Assembly (NCBI GenBank): GCA_900321605.1
Contig: ONWR01000004.1
Coordinates: forward strand, 1 to 64,000
Reading direction: 5' to 3'
From: an uncultured Bacteroidales bacterium
GTDB taxonomy: Bacteria; Bacteroidota; Bacteroidia; Bacteroidales; Paludibacteraceae
Length of the DNA stretch: 64,000 bases
The notes under the pieces were generated by a model, which did no database searches, was not told the DNA's origin, and saw only the letters and a list, made by a program, of their open reading frames with translations. The translations under genes and the position numbers were made by a program. Below, piece by piece: positions 15,616-24,607 of this stretch. Position 1 is the first letter of the stretch. Each line of letters opens with the position of its first letter.

Positions 15616-17319
15616 TCACTCGTGGGTTATTTCGGGAGCAACCATACGAAGGAAGGGTTCGGGCAACGGTAAACGGTTCGGACCTGTGGACTGACCGTAC
15701 CGGTTGCGCTTGAAATCGCCGTTCTCTTCCTTACGCTCCTGACCGTCGATGAACTTGGTGACGAGATAGATATAGAGTCGTTGCCAATCCTCCACAAGCG
15801 ATGTAGCCTGCGAACAGGAATAGTTGGTCAGGAATGCTTTTGCGTCTTCTTCGCTCAACTGAGCTACTCTCTCATCCAATCCCGGAATCTGGGTATTGAA
15901 CTTATCGTCCCATACTTGCTGTTTCTCGCGGATATGCGGATACATCCGGCTGTACTTGGTGTATGCCCAGTTAGCTACGAGGTTGAACGTCCACCATGCA
16001 CTTGTGTGAGAGAAGGTATAACTGTCTCCGTTCCCCTCCTTAAAGCACTCCGGTACATGCGTAAGACAACTGTACATCGGCGTATAGCACGAACAAGCAG
16101 CATCATCCACACCGAACCAGAAGATACCATAGGGGTTATAACTTCTCATCTGCGAGACAAAAGACCAAGCCGTCTGCTGCGTAGCCGTCGGACGCTCGTA
16201 CCAGTACTGCAACGTATCCGTGCCGTTCACCGCACACTTGAAGCCCAGACCTCCGTAGCGCAGTTTGCTATTCCACGGACCGGCATCTGTACCCTGTGTG
16301 ATATCCAGAGGCGTTCCTTTGTATTCGTCACGCATACATTCTTTGACATCCTGCACGGTCACTTTCTTATTAGGAATGATCCAGAGCGGCATATGCTCGC
16401 CGGCATCCTTACCGTTCGTCTCGCGGAAAGTCTTACCCGTAGCGTAGTCCAAGTACTGATCCATCTCGTCGGAGAAATGACGGAAGAAAGACCATACGCG
16501 TGCTTCGCAGACATACAGACCGCTGAAATCGAAGGGGTTATAAGCCGCTTGGAACGAGAACTCCTCGTCTTTGCCGCTGAAATACCCTTTCTCACGAGCG
16601 AAAGCAATGAGGTCTTTGTCCCACATCCAATCTCCCTTGCATACGCAGTTCAGTTTCTTCTCGATGAGCTTCTGCTGCTTTGCCTGCTTGGCGCTCATCT
16701 TCACTTTCATATTCACCGGCAGGGTCGTGATACGCGCCTGATTAGCATGCGCCGAAATCGCATTGTCCGGAATACGAACCGCTACCCAGTTTGCCCCTTT
16801 TTTGCCCGGACCTTTACCAATGAGATCCATGATCCAAATCTCATTCGGATCACCGATAGAGAACGACTCTCCCTCGGAGGCATAGCCGTACTCATTAACG
16901 AGCGTAATCATCCAATCAATCGCTTCGCGGGCAGTCTTTGAGCGCTCCAAAGCGATATAGATAAGACTTCCGTAGTCCACACCCACGGTGTCCCACAGCG
17001 CTTCACGTCCGCCCCAAGTGGTCTCACCAATAGTGACCTGATGCTCGTTCATATTGCCCACCAAGGAATAGGTGTGAGCTACTTGGGGAATCGTTCCCTG
17101 CGAACGACCGGTATCCCAGTCTTTGACCTCTCGCACCGCTCCCTCGGGATAATCCGCTGCGGGAGAGAAATGCAGAAATCCGAACATTCCATAGGAGTCA
17201 GCGGCATAAGAGATGATGGTGCTACCATCTGCGGACGCCTCTTTACCGACTAAGAAATTCGTACACGCGAGTACTGTCAACGGCAGTACCAATGCAATCA
17301 TCACTAAAAACTTTCTCAT
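15616..17319 (-). CDS. Dipeptidase, peptidase family C69
   Basis: A 567-residue Ntn-hydrolase of family C69 (PepD-like). Residues 1-18 form a signal peptide, and the catalytic Cys would be the new N-terminus in LACTNFLVGKEASADGSTI, so maturation and export may be coupled. Further family features are NEHQVTIGETTWGGRE, EGESFSIGDPNEIWIMDLIGKG and AISAHANQARI. It hydrolyses dipeptides, probably in the periplasm. Its start overlaps the stop of the glycogen synthase gene by 4 bases, so the two are co-transcribed. Confidence 0.9.
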   Translation of the reverse strand: MRKFLVMIALVLPLTVLACTNFLVGKEASADGSTIISYAADSYGMFGFLHFSPAADYPEGAVREVKDWDTGRSQGTIPQVAHTYSLVGNMNEHQVTIGETTWGGREALWDTVGVDYGSLIYIALERSKTAREAIDWMITLVNEYGYASEGESFSIGDPNEIWIMDLIGKGPGKKGANWVAVRIPDNAISAHANQARITTLPVNMKVKMSAKQAKQQKLIEKKLNCVCKGDWMWDKDLIAFAREKGYFSGKDEEFSFQAAYNPFDFSGLYVCEARVWSFFRHFSDEMDQYLDYATGKTFRETNGKDAGEHMPLWIIPNKKVTVQDVKECMRDEYKGTPLDITQGTDAGPWNSKLRYGGLGFKCAVNGTDTLQYWYERPTATQQTAWSFVSQMRSYNPYGIFWFGVDDAACSCYTPMYSCLTHVPECFKEGNGDSYTFSHTSAWWTFNLVANWAYTKYSRMYPHIREKQQVWDDKFNTQIPGLDERVAQLSEEDAKAFLTNYSCSQATSLVEDWQRLYIYLVTKFIDGQERKEENGDFKRNRYGQSTGPNRLPLPEPFLRMVAPEITHE

Positions 17320-18899
17320 AACAAAGTGGGGTTTTGAAGTGCAGACATACGTGCATCACGTTTTTTGAGGGCAATCTCATATGCCTGACGGTAGTATTTG
17401 TAGAAATGTTTCCATTCCGCTTTCTTGGCTACAGCAGCAGCTTCTTTGCGAGCACGCTCTACCTCTTCGGGTGCAAGGTGTGCAAAACGGAGCACATCTT
17501 CCGCTATCTTCTCTGCCACTTGGTCGTAGTTGGAGTCATTACGCTCAATCACATCGACGCCGTAACGCTCTTTCTGCTGAGCCGCCCAAGCTCCGAAACC
17601 TGCCAGCGAGGTAGTGATTGTCGGCACATGGAACGCACAGGACTCCAACGGAGTATAACCCCAAGGCTCATAGTAAGAGGGGAAAACAGTGATATCCAAA
17701 CCGATCAGCAGGTCGTAATAGGTCTTACCGAAAAGAGGATCGTGACCATCCAGATAATAGGGTGCAAAGACCGCAGACACCTTGCCTTTACGGGTCGGAG
17801 TTCTATCTAAATAAGGCACCATCACAAAGATCACTATCTCCCGTTCGGGCTGACGGCTCTGATGGATCTTCTGCGCCAACTTATCCATCGCCGACGCAAA
17901 GACATCTATACCTTTGTTTTTCATCTCCAGACGACCGGAAATACCGATGAAGAGTGCATCTTCCGAGATCTTATCGTTCAATAAGCCCTCTGCTACTCTG
18001 CGCAGCGTTTCACGAGCCTCAGCACGTTTCTTATCGAAGGCTTTGCCTTTGGGCACAAAAGTCGGTTCAAAGCCGTTCAGCGTCTCCACATCTACCGGTT
18101 TATCAAGCAGCTGAGCACACTCACGGGCAGTGATGGGACTGACCGTCGTGAAGCAGTCCGCATGGTGCGCAGCCTGTTTCTCCACCGAGTGCTTGGAAAC
18201 CATATTCAGTTCATACGCCATCTGGTCTCCGTTATACGCCTCGAAATAGTCGTAGAGCGGTTTGCCGTTTCCTGCGATGGAACGACCGATACCCGTTGCG
18301 TGCGTCGTAAAGAGCGTAGCTATCTCGGGGCAATGATCCTGCAAATAGAAGATCGAGAACGCCGTCTGCCATTCGTTGGAGTGCGCACAGAAATTGAGTT
18401 TCTTGCCTTTACCCTTTGCCTTCGAGCGATTTTTCTCTACCAAGAAGCGATAGAGACTCTCCATCACCATTCCTGCTGCACAGCCGAACAGACAGGACTC
18501 GTCATAGTCGCCGTACGCCGCATGGCTCTGCACTTGGAACTTATTCCAAGCCCAGCCGTATATCTCGTCCTTCTGCGACCAGAGCGCATCGAACTTAAGC
18601 AGGATAGTGATCGGTTCACCCGGCACCATCCATCGTCCTACACGAACAGGGATATTGGTTACCTGAATCTTCTGATTAGCCACAAGCCAATCTTTGAGAA
18701 GCGTCTTGTCTTCCTTAAAGTATATATCACTGTGGTCACCAAAATCAGGACCGAAAAAGAACACTTGATCCGGATGCTCCGCCTGCATAGAAGCTGCACG
18801 TGTACTGAGAACGGCATAGATTCCGCCTACACGGTTGCACACTTCCCACGATGTTTCGAAAATGTAATCTGGTTGCATATTATTTGGGGTCATAATCAA
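17316..18899 (-). CDS. Glycogen synthase, eukaryote-like (GT3-type)
   Basis: A 527-residue glycosyltransferase. The N-terminal YIFETSWEVCNRVGGIYAVLSTRA and the C-terminal FPSYYEPWGYTPLESCAFHVPTITTSLAGFGAW match the GT3 glycogen synthases found in animals, fungi and many Bacteroidota, which extend alpha-1,4-glucan from UDP- or ADP-glucose. CAHSNEWQTAFSIFYL and TTHATGIGRSIAG are also visible. Three start codons compete (18899, 18893, 18878). The last gives TAATATG coupling to the upstream stop, the first gives a 20-base overlap. The gene sits in a tightly packed minus-strand run. Confidence 0.88.
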   Translation of the reverse strand: MIMTPNNMQPDYIFETSWEVCNRVGGIYAVLSTRAASMQAEHPDQVFFFGPDFGDHSDIYFKEDKTLLKDWLVANQKIQVTNIPVRVGRWMVPGEPITILLKFDALWSQKDEIYGWAWNKFQVQSHAAYGDYDESCLFGCAAGMVMESLYRFLVEKNRSKAKGKGKKLNFCAHSNEWQTAFSIFYLQDHCPEIATLFTTHATGIGRSIAGNGKPLYDYFEAYNGDQMAYELNMVSKHSVEKQAAHHADCFTTVSPITARECAQLLDKPVDVETLNGFEPTFVPKGKAFDKKRAEARETLRRVAEGLLNDKISEDALFIGISGRLEMKNKGIDVFASAMDKLAQKIHQSRQPEREIVIFVMVPYLDRTPTRKGKVSAVFAPYYLDGHDPLFGKTYYDLLIGLDITVFPSYYEPWGYTPLESCAFHVPTITTSLAGFGAWAAQQKERYGVDVIERNDSNYDQVAEKIAEDVLRFAHLAPEEVERARKEAAAVAKKAEWKHFYKYYRQAYEIALKKRDARMSALQNPTLL

Positions 18900-19905
18900 C
18901 GGCGAGTTTGGAAACGCCGGTGAGGGTATTTAACTGCTGAGGAGTTGTAATAAACTTGTTATTATCCGATCCGATGAAAGGCATATACCATACACCCGTC
19001 GGGGTAGCCCAATAAATACGGTTATCCTTGGTATCCAGCGTCATAGCCAAACATTCAGCATCATCGATCTGCACGCGGTACGAACCATCGGGATTAGAGA
19101 TCCAAAGACCGTCCGCACGGTAATACAACTTACGGCTGGCAATATGGAAACCCTTAATACCGGGGTAATCCTCCGCCAATTCCGACAGACGCACCAAATA
19201 GCCGTTATACTCCTGTAGGGTATCCTGCTCCCTATTCAAGAGCATCGCATCCGTGGTGGGTTTATACATCTCTGCCCGATCACCGAAAATACGCTGACGA
19301 TAGTCCTGCTCTGCGGTACGGATGAGCAAGGAGTGAGTAGCTTGATCCGAGACGATATAGGTATTCTTAATCTCAGTAGTAACTCCGTTCATCGTCACAG
19401 TCAGCCATACAGGTGCTTCGTCCATCTCCTGCGTAAAATAGAGATGCAAAGTGCTGTTTTTCATCGTTGTATCCTTCACTACCGCATAGTTCGTATTGAG
19501 CGGCAAGGTCCATTGATAATCTACGTCGTAGTTATAGGGATTATACACCTGTGCCGTAAACGTATAGTCTTTGTACACCACCAGATCCGAGTCCGAGCAC
19601 GTGAAAGTCGGCACAGTATCATGGATCGTAATACTCTTGGACACCATCCATTTCTTTTTCTTATCTACCTTGAGCGTGATGGTATACGTACCGGGATTAC
19701 GATAAGTGTGGGTCGGCGATTTGAGCGCCACGGACGCACCGTCACCAAACGTCCACTCCCATTCTTCACCGGAAGAGGAGTGGTTGGAGAAATACACCGT
19801 CTGACCTGCACGAGGCTGGGCAGGGGAATAGGTAAAATCCACGTGGTTCTTCTTACACGCAATCAGCGCGCAGCAAATGGTCAATAATATGTATATTTTT
19901 CTCAT
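18880..19905 (-). CDS. PKD-domain lipoprotein, unknown function
   Basis: A 341-residue lipoprotein: signal MRKIYILLTICCALIAC with lipobox LIAC. Residues 25-95 are a PKD domain (FTYSPAQPRAGQTVYFSNHSS, then WEWTFGDGASVALKSPTHTYRNPGTYTITLKV). The rest resembles a beta-propeller-like or carbohydrate-binding region (LRRADGLWIS-type strands, DTKDNRIYWATPTGVWYM). Surface or periplasmic location is inferred. It overlaps the 3' end of miaA by 53 bases and the start of glycogen synthase by up to 20 bases, so the four genes are translationally packed. Confidence 0.75.
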   Translation of the reverse strand: MRKIYILLTICCALIACKKNHVDFTYSPAQPRAGQTVYFSNHSSSGEEWEWTFGDGASVALKSPTHTYRNPGTYTITLKVDKKKKWMVSKSITIHDTVPTFTCSDSDLVVYKDYTFTAQVYNPYNYDVDYQWTLPLNTNYAVVKDTTMKNSTLHLYFTQEMDEAPVWLTVTMNGVTTEIKNTYIVSDQATHSLLIRTAEQDYRQRIFGDRAEMYKPTTDAMLLNREQDTLQEYNGYLVRLSELAEDYPGIKGFHIASRKLYYRADGLWISNPDGSYRVQIDDAECLAMTLDTKDNRIYWATPTGVWYMPFIGSDNNKFITTPQQLNTLTGVSKLAVDYDPK

Positions 19906-20779
19906 AATCATCGTTGGCTTTCAGCCAGTGAATATCTTCGTCACGCCTGAACCAAGTCATCTGACGCTTGGCATAATGACGTGTATTTTGCTGTATCAGT
20001 TCAATCGCTCTGTTCAGATCGTATTCTCCATCGAAACAGGCGAATAACTCTCGGTACCCGACCGTCTGCAGGCTATTCAGGTGCCTCTTGGGATAAACCG
20101 ACCTCGCTTCCTCTACCAACCCTTCCTCTATCATCTGCAACACACGGCGGTTAATACGGTCGTACAACTCTTCGCGGGGACGCTCCAAAGCCACCTTGAC
20201 AATCCGAAAAGGACGTTGTGCCCGGGTGTTGGTGCGAAGCGAGGAATAGGGTTTGCCGGTTGTCAGGCTCAGCTCCACGCAATGCGCCAAACGGGCAGGG
20301 TTCTGCTGATCCACTTCTTCCCAGTAGTTCGGATCAAGGCGCTGCACTTCCGCCCGAAGCCAAGTCAGACCGTGTTTCTCATACGACTCCTGTACGCTGC
20401 GACGGATAGCAGCCGGTACCGCAGGTAACTCATCAAGTCCGTAGCAGACTGCGTCAGCATAGAGCATCGACCCTCCGGTCATAACGACGACCTCATGCGT
20501 CCGGAATAAATCCTCCAATACCCGCAAAGCGTCTCGCTCGTACTGACCGGCATTGTAGTCCTCCTCCAACGCCCGAGTAGCGATGAAATAGTGCTTCACG
20601 CGCGCTTGTTCTGCCTCAGTAGGAGCAGCCGTGCCGACAGGAATGGACTTAAACACCTGACGGCTGTCACAATTGAGTATAGGACACCCATAGTGCTCCG
20701 CTACTCGCAGCGACAGTTCGGTCTTGCCTACACCAGTAGGACCGAGGATCAGAACAAGTGCCTTAGAACATTGTTCCAT
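19853..20779 (-). CDS. miaA: tRNA dimethylallyltransferase
   Basis: A 308-residue enzyme that adds a dimethylallyl group to A37 of tRNAs reading UNN codons. The P-loop is LGPTGVGKTELS near residue 10, followed by NCDSRQVFKSIPVGTAAPT and GGSMLYADAVCYGLDELP, all MiaA signatures. The end reads NTRHYAKRQMTWFRRDEDIHWL. The frame is open to 20854, but the Met at 20779 gives the standard N-terminus and a 17-base overlap with the upstream gene. Its product is the substrate of MiaB, also in this window (24608-25960). Confidence 0.94.
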   Translation of the reverse strand: MEQCSKALVLILGPTGVGKTELSLRVAEHYGCPILNCDSRQVFKSIPVGTAAPTEAEQARVKHYFIATRALEEDYNAGQYERDALRVLEDLFRTHEVVVMTGGSMLYADAVCYGLDELPAVPAAIRRSVQESYEKHGLTWLRAEVQRLDPNYWEEVDQQNPARLAHCVELSLTTGKPYSSLRTNTRAQRPFRIVKVALERPREELYDRINRRVLQMIEEGLVEEARSVYPKRHLNSLQTVGYRELFACFDGEYDLNRAIELIQQNTRHYAKRQMTWFRRDEDIHWLKANDDYEKNIHIIDHLLRADCV

Positions 20780-21314
20780 CGTCAAAACTGAGGTCTTGGA
20801 AGCCCTCTGCGTCGATATCACCCAGATCGTACTCGTCCTTAAACTCGTCGTCAAACATGAAATCGTCGTTTCCGCCCTTACCTCCTACAGCCGCTAACGG
20901 ATCTTCGGACTTGAGCTGCTTAGGAGCTTTACCCTTAGACTCCACGCACTCTACTCCGTTCATCGTACCGGCTTTGATCTCCTTGAGCGAACCGAAGAAA
21001 TAACGCTCAAACATCGGATCAAACACATAGATCAGACGCTGACCCTGCTCCTCGATAAGATCACTCAGGCGAGTATCACTCATCACCATATTGTCATACT
21101 CAAAGTTCTTGTCCATCTCTACGAGCGTCACTTCCTGACCTTTCTCCCAATCCTCATTACAGAGGAAGAAAGAAGTCATTTGATCGTCCGGATAACCGAC
21201 GGATTTGAGAATCGCCTCATGCAACTCAAGAAACGTGGCATCAGAGTCCGCTTCAAATACACGGCGGAAAGCAGGATCGCCTTCCTCACACGAAAAAGTA
21301 AATCTAAATATCAT
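20763..21314 (-). CDS. pRiA4b ORF-3-like domain protein
   Basis: A 183-residue acidic protein. The first 130 residues match the plasmid pRiA4b ORF-3 family: FRRVFEADSDATFLELHEAILKSVGY, FFLCNEDWEKGQEVTLVEM and LIYVFDPMFERYFFGSLKEI. The C-terminal 50 residues are acidic and disordered (FMFDDEFKDEYDLGDIDAEGFQDL). The biochemical role of this family is not known. It is the first gene of the miaA operon, with its promoter at 21366-21397. Confidence 0.8.
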   Translation of the reverse strand: MIFRFTFSCEEGDPAFRRVFEADSDATFLELHEAILKSVGYPDDQMTSFFLCNEDWEKGQEVTLVEMDKNFEYDNMVMSDTRLSDLIEEQGQRLIYVFDPMFERYFFGSLKEIKAGTMNGVECVESKGKAPKQLKSEDPLAAVGGKGGNDDFMFDDEFKDEYDLGDIDAEGFQDLSFDDGTMF

Positions 21315-21365
21315 ATTTCAACGTATTTATCCTATACCATTAACCTTATTTTAATAAATCGGCTA

Positions 21366-21397
21366 CAAAGGTACAACTTTTTTCTGAAATATACAAA
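21366..21397 (-). promoter_or_regulatory. Promoter of the pRiA4b-like/miaA operon
   Basis: Minus strand TTTG (21394-21397) and TACCTTTG (21366-21373), spacing 20. It is back to back with the plus-strand psuK promoter 40 bases away. Confidence 0.72.
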
Positions 21398-21412
21398 TAA
21401 AATGCATAAAAA

Positions 21413-21444
21413 TTTGCATATGTACGAATTTTGTTGTACCTTTG
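21413..21444 (+). promoter_or_regulatory. Promoter of the psuK-psuG operon
   Basis: TTTG (21413-21416) and TACCTTTG (21437-21444), spacing 20, 24 bases before the ATG at 21469. Confidence 0.75.
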
Positions 21445-21468
21445 CAGCATCAATAGGTAAATACTATC

Positions 21469-22365
21469 ATGGATACACTTATTTCTATCATCGGAGGGGC
21501 TAACATGGACATGTCCGCAACGCTCAACGGCGCATTCATTGCTGCGGACTCCAACCCCGGGCACATCGAAGTCGGCTATGGGGGCGTAGCGCGTAATATT
21601 GCCCATAACTTGGCGCTACTCGGTGCACGAACACAGTTACTGACCATTTTCGGCGGTGATCTCTTCGGAGGATTGATGCACGACTACTGCAAGCAACAGG
21701 GTATAGACGTACATCTGTCCGAACGCGAGTCTTCGCAACGAAGCGGTATTTATCTCTGCCTGCATAATCAGGCAGGAGAGATGATTACTGCAGTCGCGGA
21801 TACGGAAGCAATACGCCTGATCACACCCGAATGGCTCGCCAAACGAATCGGAGAAATCAATATGTCCGAGTTCATCGTAGCGGACACCAACGTCACCGAG
21901 GATTCTATCCGTTGGCTGATGGAAAACGTGACTGCTCCGCTGTTCATCGACGGAGTAAGTAGCACCAAAGCCCATCGCGTGGTCAATGCACTCCGTAAAT
22001 GCAAACTGCCCTATCTCCATACACTCAAGCTCAATCTCAAAGAAGCTTTAGCAGTCACCGAGACAGCAACCTACAGCGAAGCGGCTCAACAACTACTCGA
22101 CCTCGGTGTGGCACATGTGTATATCACACTTGGAGCAGAAGGTGTGTATTGCCGCAACGCAGCGGAAGAATGGCTCTTCCCTATTCTGCCGGGCGAGATA
22201 GTCAACACCACCGGCGCAGGAGACGCTTTCCTCGCAGGAGTCGTCTTCGCTTATGCCAAAGGCATCAGTTTCCCGCAAACGGCGCAATACGGCCTGATGG
22301 CGGCTCGTACCTCACTCATGAGCCCTAAAGCCGTGAACCCCGATATCGCGAACATACTACTATAA
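21469..22365 (+). CDS. psuK: PfkB-family kinase, probable pseudouridine kinase
   Basis: A 298-residue ribokinase-like sugar kinase. IIGGANMDMSATLNG and VGYGGVARNIAHNLALLG are the N-terminal PfkB signature, and VNTTGAGDAFLAGVVFAYAKG is the C-terminal signature with the catalytic Asp of GAGD. The close partner gene encodes pseudouridine-5'-phosphate glycosidase, so this kinase most likely phosphorylates pseudouridine. An adenosine or ribose kinase is possible from sequence alone, but the pairing decides it. Confidence 0.87.
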   Translation: MDTLISIIGGANMDMSATLNGAFIAADSNPGHIEVGYGGVARNIAHNLALLGARTQLLTIFGGDLFGGLMHDYCKQQGIDVHLSERESSQRSGIYLCLHNQAGEMITAVADTEAIRLITPEWLAKRIGEINMSEFIVADTNVTEDSIRWLMENVTAPLFIDGVSSTKAHRVVNALRKCKLPYLHTLKLNLKEALAVTETATYSEAAQQLLDLGVAHVYITLGAEGVYCRNAAEEWLFPILPGEIVNTTGAGDAFLAGVVFAYAKGISFPQTAQYGLMAARTSLMSPKAVNPDIANILL

Positions 22366-22369
22366 AAAA

Positions 22370-22452
22370 AGAAAGACTTTACAAAGACTTTGCAAAGACT
22401 TTTTAAAGACTTTTCAAAGGTAACTATTGACAATTAAAAATTATAATTAAGA
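22370..22452. repeat. Micro-repeat of aaagactttacaaagacttt type
   Basis: Four to five copies of aaagacttt (22372-22418) followed by a caattaaaaattataatta stretch, between psuK and psuG. Confidence 0.75.
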
Positions 22453-22457
22453 ATAAT

Positions 22458-23375
22458 ATGAAAAATCCATATTTGAGCTTATCGCCGGAAGTAGCGAAAG
22501 CATTGGAAGAGGGTAAGCCTGTCGTTGCCCTTGAGTCAACCATCATCAGTCACGGTATGCCTTATCCGCAGAACGTGGAGACAGCATTGCGCGTGGAGCA
22601 GACGATCCGTGATAACGGAGCCGTTCCGGCTACTATCGCTATCATCGGCGGCAAATTGAAAGCCGGCTGCTCCAAAGAGGAGATTGAATATTTGGGTAAG
22701 AAAGGTCAGGCTGTCATCAAAGCGTCCCGTCGCGACCTGCCTGTACTCTTGGCGCGCGGTGAAGACGGCGCTACCACCGTAACCACCACGATGATCATTG
22801 CCTCCTTAGCAGGCATCAAAGTGTTTGCTACCGGCGGCATCGGAGGCGTACATAGAGGTGCACAGCAGACCTTCGACATCTCTGCCGACTTGGAGGAACT
22901 CGCACAAACCCAAGTCATGGTCATCTGTGCCGGAGCTAAGTCCATCTTGGATCTGGGTCTGACGCTCGAATATCTGGAGACAAAAGGTGTACCCGTCATC
23001 GGTTATGGAACAGACGAACTGCCTGCTTTCTACACCCGTCACAGCGGTTTTGGCGTGGACTACCGCATCGACACACCGGAAGAATTAGCTGCCGCTTTTC
23101 AAGCGAAGATAGCATGCGGACTGAAGGGCGGAATGCTGGTCACCAACCCTATTCCGGAGGAGTACTCCATGGACGCGGATGTCATCAATGCCGCTATCGA
23201 AAAAGCACTCTCAGAAGCCGACAAAAAAGGCGTGCATGGTAAACAATGCACACCTTTCTTATTAGCCAAAGTGAAAGATCTCACCGGCGGAGACAGCCTT
23301 GCTGCCAATATCCAACTCGTGCTTAATAACGCACGCCTTGCTGCCTTGACCGCATCCGCTCTCGTGAAAGCTTAG
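22458..23375 (+). CDS. psuG: Pseudouridine-5'-phosphate glycosidase
   Basis: A 305-residue PsuG enzyme that splits pseudouridine 5'-phosphate to uracil and ribose 5-phosphate. [60 protein letters not shown] and [11 protein letters not shown] are highly typical. With psuK it forms a complete route to use pseudouridine from degraded RNA. Its stop (23373-23375) overlaps the stop of the convergent HIT gene by 4 bases, with no terminator between. Confidence 0.95.
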   Translation: MKNPYLSLSPEVAKALEEGKPVVALESTIISHGMPYPQNVETALRVEQTIRDNGAVPATIAIIGGKLKAGCSKEEIEYLGKKGQAVIKASRRDLPVLLARGEDGATTVTTTMIIASLAGIKVFATGGIGGVHRGAQQTFDISADLEELAQTQVMVICAGAKSILDLGLTLEYLETKGVPVIGYGTDELPAFYTRHSGFGVDYRIDTPEELAAAFQAKIACGLKGGMLVTNPIPEEYSMDADVINAAIEKALSEADKKGVHGKQCTPFLLAKVKDLTGGDSLAANIQLVLNNARLAALTASALVKA

Positions 23376-23779
23376 TTTTTCTCAATTGCCTCGGCGATAG
23401 AGTTGGCAATGATTGCCATCTCTTCTGCCGGGAGTGAGAGCTTGGGATTGGTAAAGAGCATATCTTTCTCCGAGTTCATCGGAACGAGATGGATATGCAC
23501 ATGATTGACCTCCATGCCCAATACTGCTACGCCTACACGTTTGCATCCTGTAGCCGCTTTGAGACCCTTCGCAACGCGTTTGGCAAAACGCATCAGACTC
23601 TCGTACTGCTCGTCCGTCAGGTCAAAGAGATAATCGCTCTCCGGTTCCGGTAGTTTCGGGATAACCAAAGTATGTCCCTTCACCAACGGATTGATATCCA
23701 AGAAAGCATAATTTTTCTCATCCTCCGCTACTTTGTAGCTCGGGATCTCGCCTTTGATGATTTTCGTAAAGATAGTCAT
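23372..23779 (-). CDS. HIT-family hydrolase
   Basis: A 135-residue histidine-triad protein. It starts [21 protein letters not shown] and carries the nucleotide-binding HVHIHLVP motif near residue 94, which defines the HIT superfamily (HINT-like branch). It probably hydrolyses nucleoside phosphoramidates or dinucleotides. It follows greA by 33 bases on the same strand and is likely in its transcript. Confidence 0.92.
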   Translation of the reverse strand: MTIFTKIIKGEIPSYKVAEDEKNYAFLDINPLVKGHTLVIPKLPEPESDYLFDLTDEQYESLMRFAKRVAKGLKAATGCKRVGVAVLGMEVNHVHIHLVPMNSEKDMLFTNPKLSLPAEEMAIIANSIAEAIEKN

Positions 23780-23812
23780 AACCGTCTAACGTTTGAACAG
23801 TTTACCGATTTC

Positions 23813-24283
23813 TTACAAAGAAATCTCCAAGATCTCATACTCCATGAGACCGGCAGGTACTTGTACTTGGGCGATATCTCCCACACGCTTACCCATCAGT
23901 CCTTTGGCAATAGGGGTAGTAACAGATATCTTGCCTTCCAGCGAGTTCGCTTCACCCTCGGTTACCAACTGATAGGTTTTCTCCTTACCGGTTTTAAGCA
24001 CGCGTACGCGTACCTTAGTAAGGATCTGTACCTCATCCGTTTGGATATCCTTGGTGTCCAGCACACGTGCATCCATCAGCTTAGCTTTGATATGCGCGAT
24101 CTTGCTCTCCAAGACTCCCTGTTCTTCTTTTGCGGCATCATACTCCGCATTCTCACTCAAATCGCCTTTCTCGCGTGCCTCCGCTATAGCAGCAATCACA
24201 CGAGGGCGCTCTACCGTCTCCAAGAAATGGAGCTCTTCTTTAAGTTTCTGTAGACCTTCTTCGGTCATGTAAGTTACAGCCAT
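23813..24283 (-). CDS. greA: Transcription elongation factor GreA
   Basis: A 156-residue factor that rescues backtracked RNA polymerase by stimulating transcript cleavage. The N-terminal coiled coil carries the acidic tip (EAREKGDLSENAEYDAAKEEQ), and the C-terminal FKBP-like domain ends VQVPAGLMEYEILEISL. The gene has an unusually long leader (24284-24539) holding two possible short reading frames and a terminator-like hairpin. Confidence 0.95.
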   Translation of the reverse strand: MAVTYMTEEGLQKLKEELHFLETVERPRVIAAIAEAREKGDLSENAEYDAAKEEQGVLESKIAHIKAKLMDARVLDTKDIQTDEVQILTKVRVRVLKTGKEKTYQLVTEGEANSLEGKISVTTPIAKGLMGKRVGDIAQVQVPAGLMEYEILEISL

Positions 24284-24315
24284 TTTATATAAAATTTAAT
24301 CATTTACAATTTAGT

Positions 24316-24420
24316 TCAATACTTACGCGTAAGTATCTCGTTCGCAATAACCGCTTTGCGAACCTCTTCTATGTCCGTTAAGTCTGGAACAATAGGTGTA
24401 TTTTTCGTTTCATCAATCAT
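24316..24420 (-). CDS. Possible 34-residue protein upstream of greA
   Basis: ATG at 24420 to TGA at 24316-24318 encodes 34 residues, MIDETKNTPIVPDLTD then IEEVRKAVIANEILTR and KY. The sequence is amphipathic and helix-like in its second half, with no signal peptide. It lies 32 bases before the greA start in the same transcript. The composition looks like a real protein rather than noise, but I do not know a family, so this rests on context alone. Confidence 0.45.
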   Translation of the reverse strand: MIDETKNTPIVPDLTDIEEVRKAVIANEILTRKY

Positions 24421-24423
24421 AAA

Positions 24424-24449
24424 AAAAATAAGGCTTTTGCCTCTTTTTG
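24424..24449 (-). promoter_or_regulatory. Terminator-like hairpin in the greA leader
   Basis: On the minus strand the sequence AGGCAAAAGCCTT followed by TTTTTTTT forms a short stem (AGGC/GCCT, AAAA loop) with a T tract immediately before the ATG of the 34-residue frame. It lies between the promoter and the genes, so it could act as an attenuator. Confidence 0.45.
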
Positions 24450-24450
24450 T

Positions 24451-24489
24451 TTAAAAACGAAAGGAAACTTCACAGCCTCCTTTCGCCAT
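24451..24489 (-). other. Possible 12-residue leader peptide before greA
   Basis: ATG at 24489 to TAA at 24451 encodes MAKGGCEVSFRF. It overlaps a CGAAAGGA/TCCTTTCG inverted repeat and ends 2 bases before the terminator-like hairpin, an arrangement like a translated attenuator leader. It is supported by layout only. Confidence 0.35.
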
Positions 24490-24531
24490 TAAACCTAAAC
24501 CTTAACTATGAAAATTTATTTGTTTTCGGTA

Positions 24532-24563
24532 CAAAAGTACTGCTTTTATTTGACATGACCAAA
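24532..24563 (-). promoter_or_regulatory. Promoter of the greA transcript
   Basis: Minus strand TTTG (24560-24563) and TACTTTTG (24532-24539), spacing 20, about 250 bases upstream of greA. Confidence 0.72.
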
Positions 24564-24607
24564 TATTTCGACAAAAAAATGCAAAAATTCTTTGTTTTTA
24601 TCGTATT

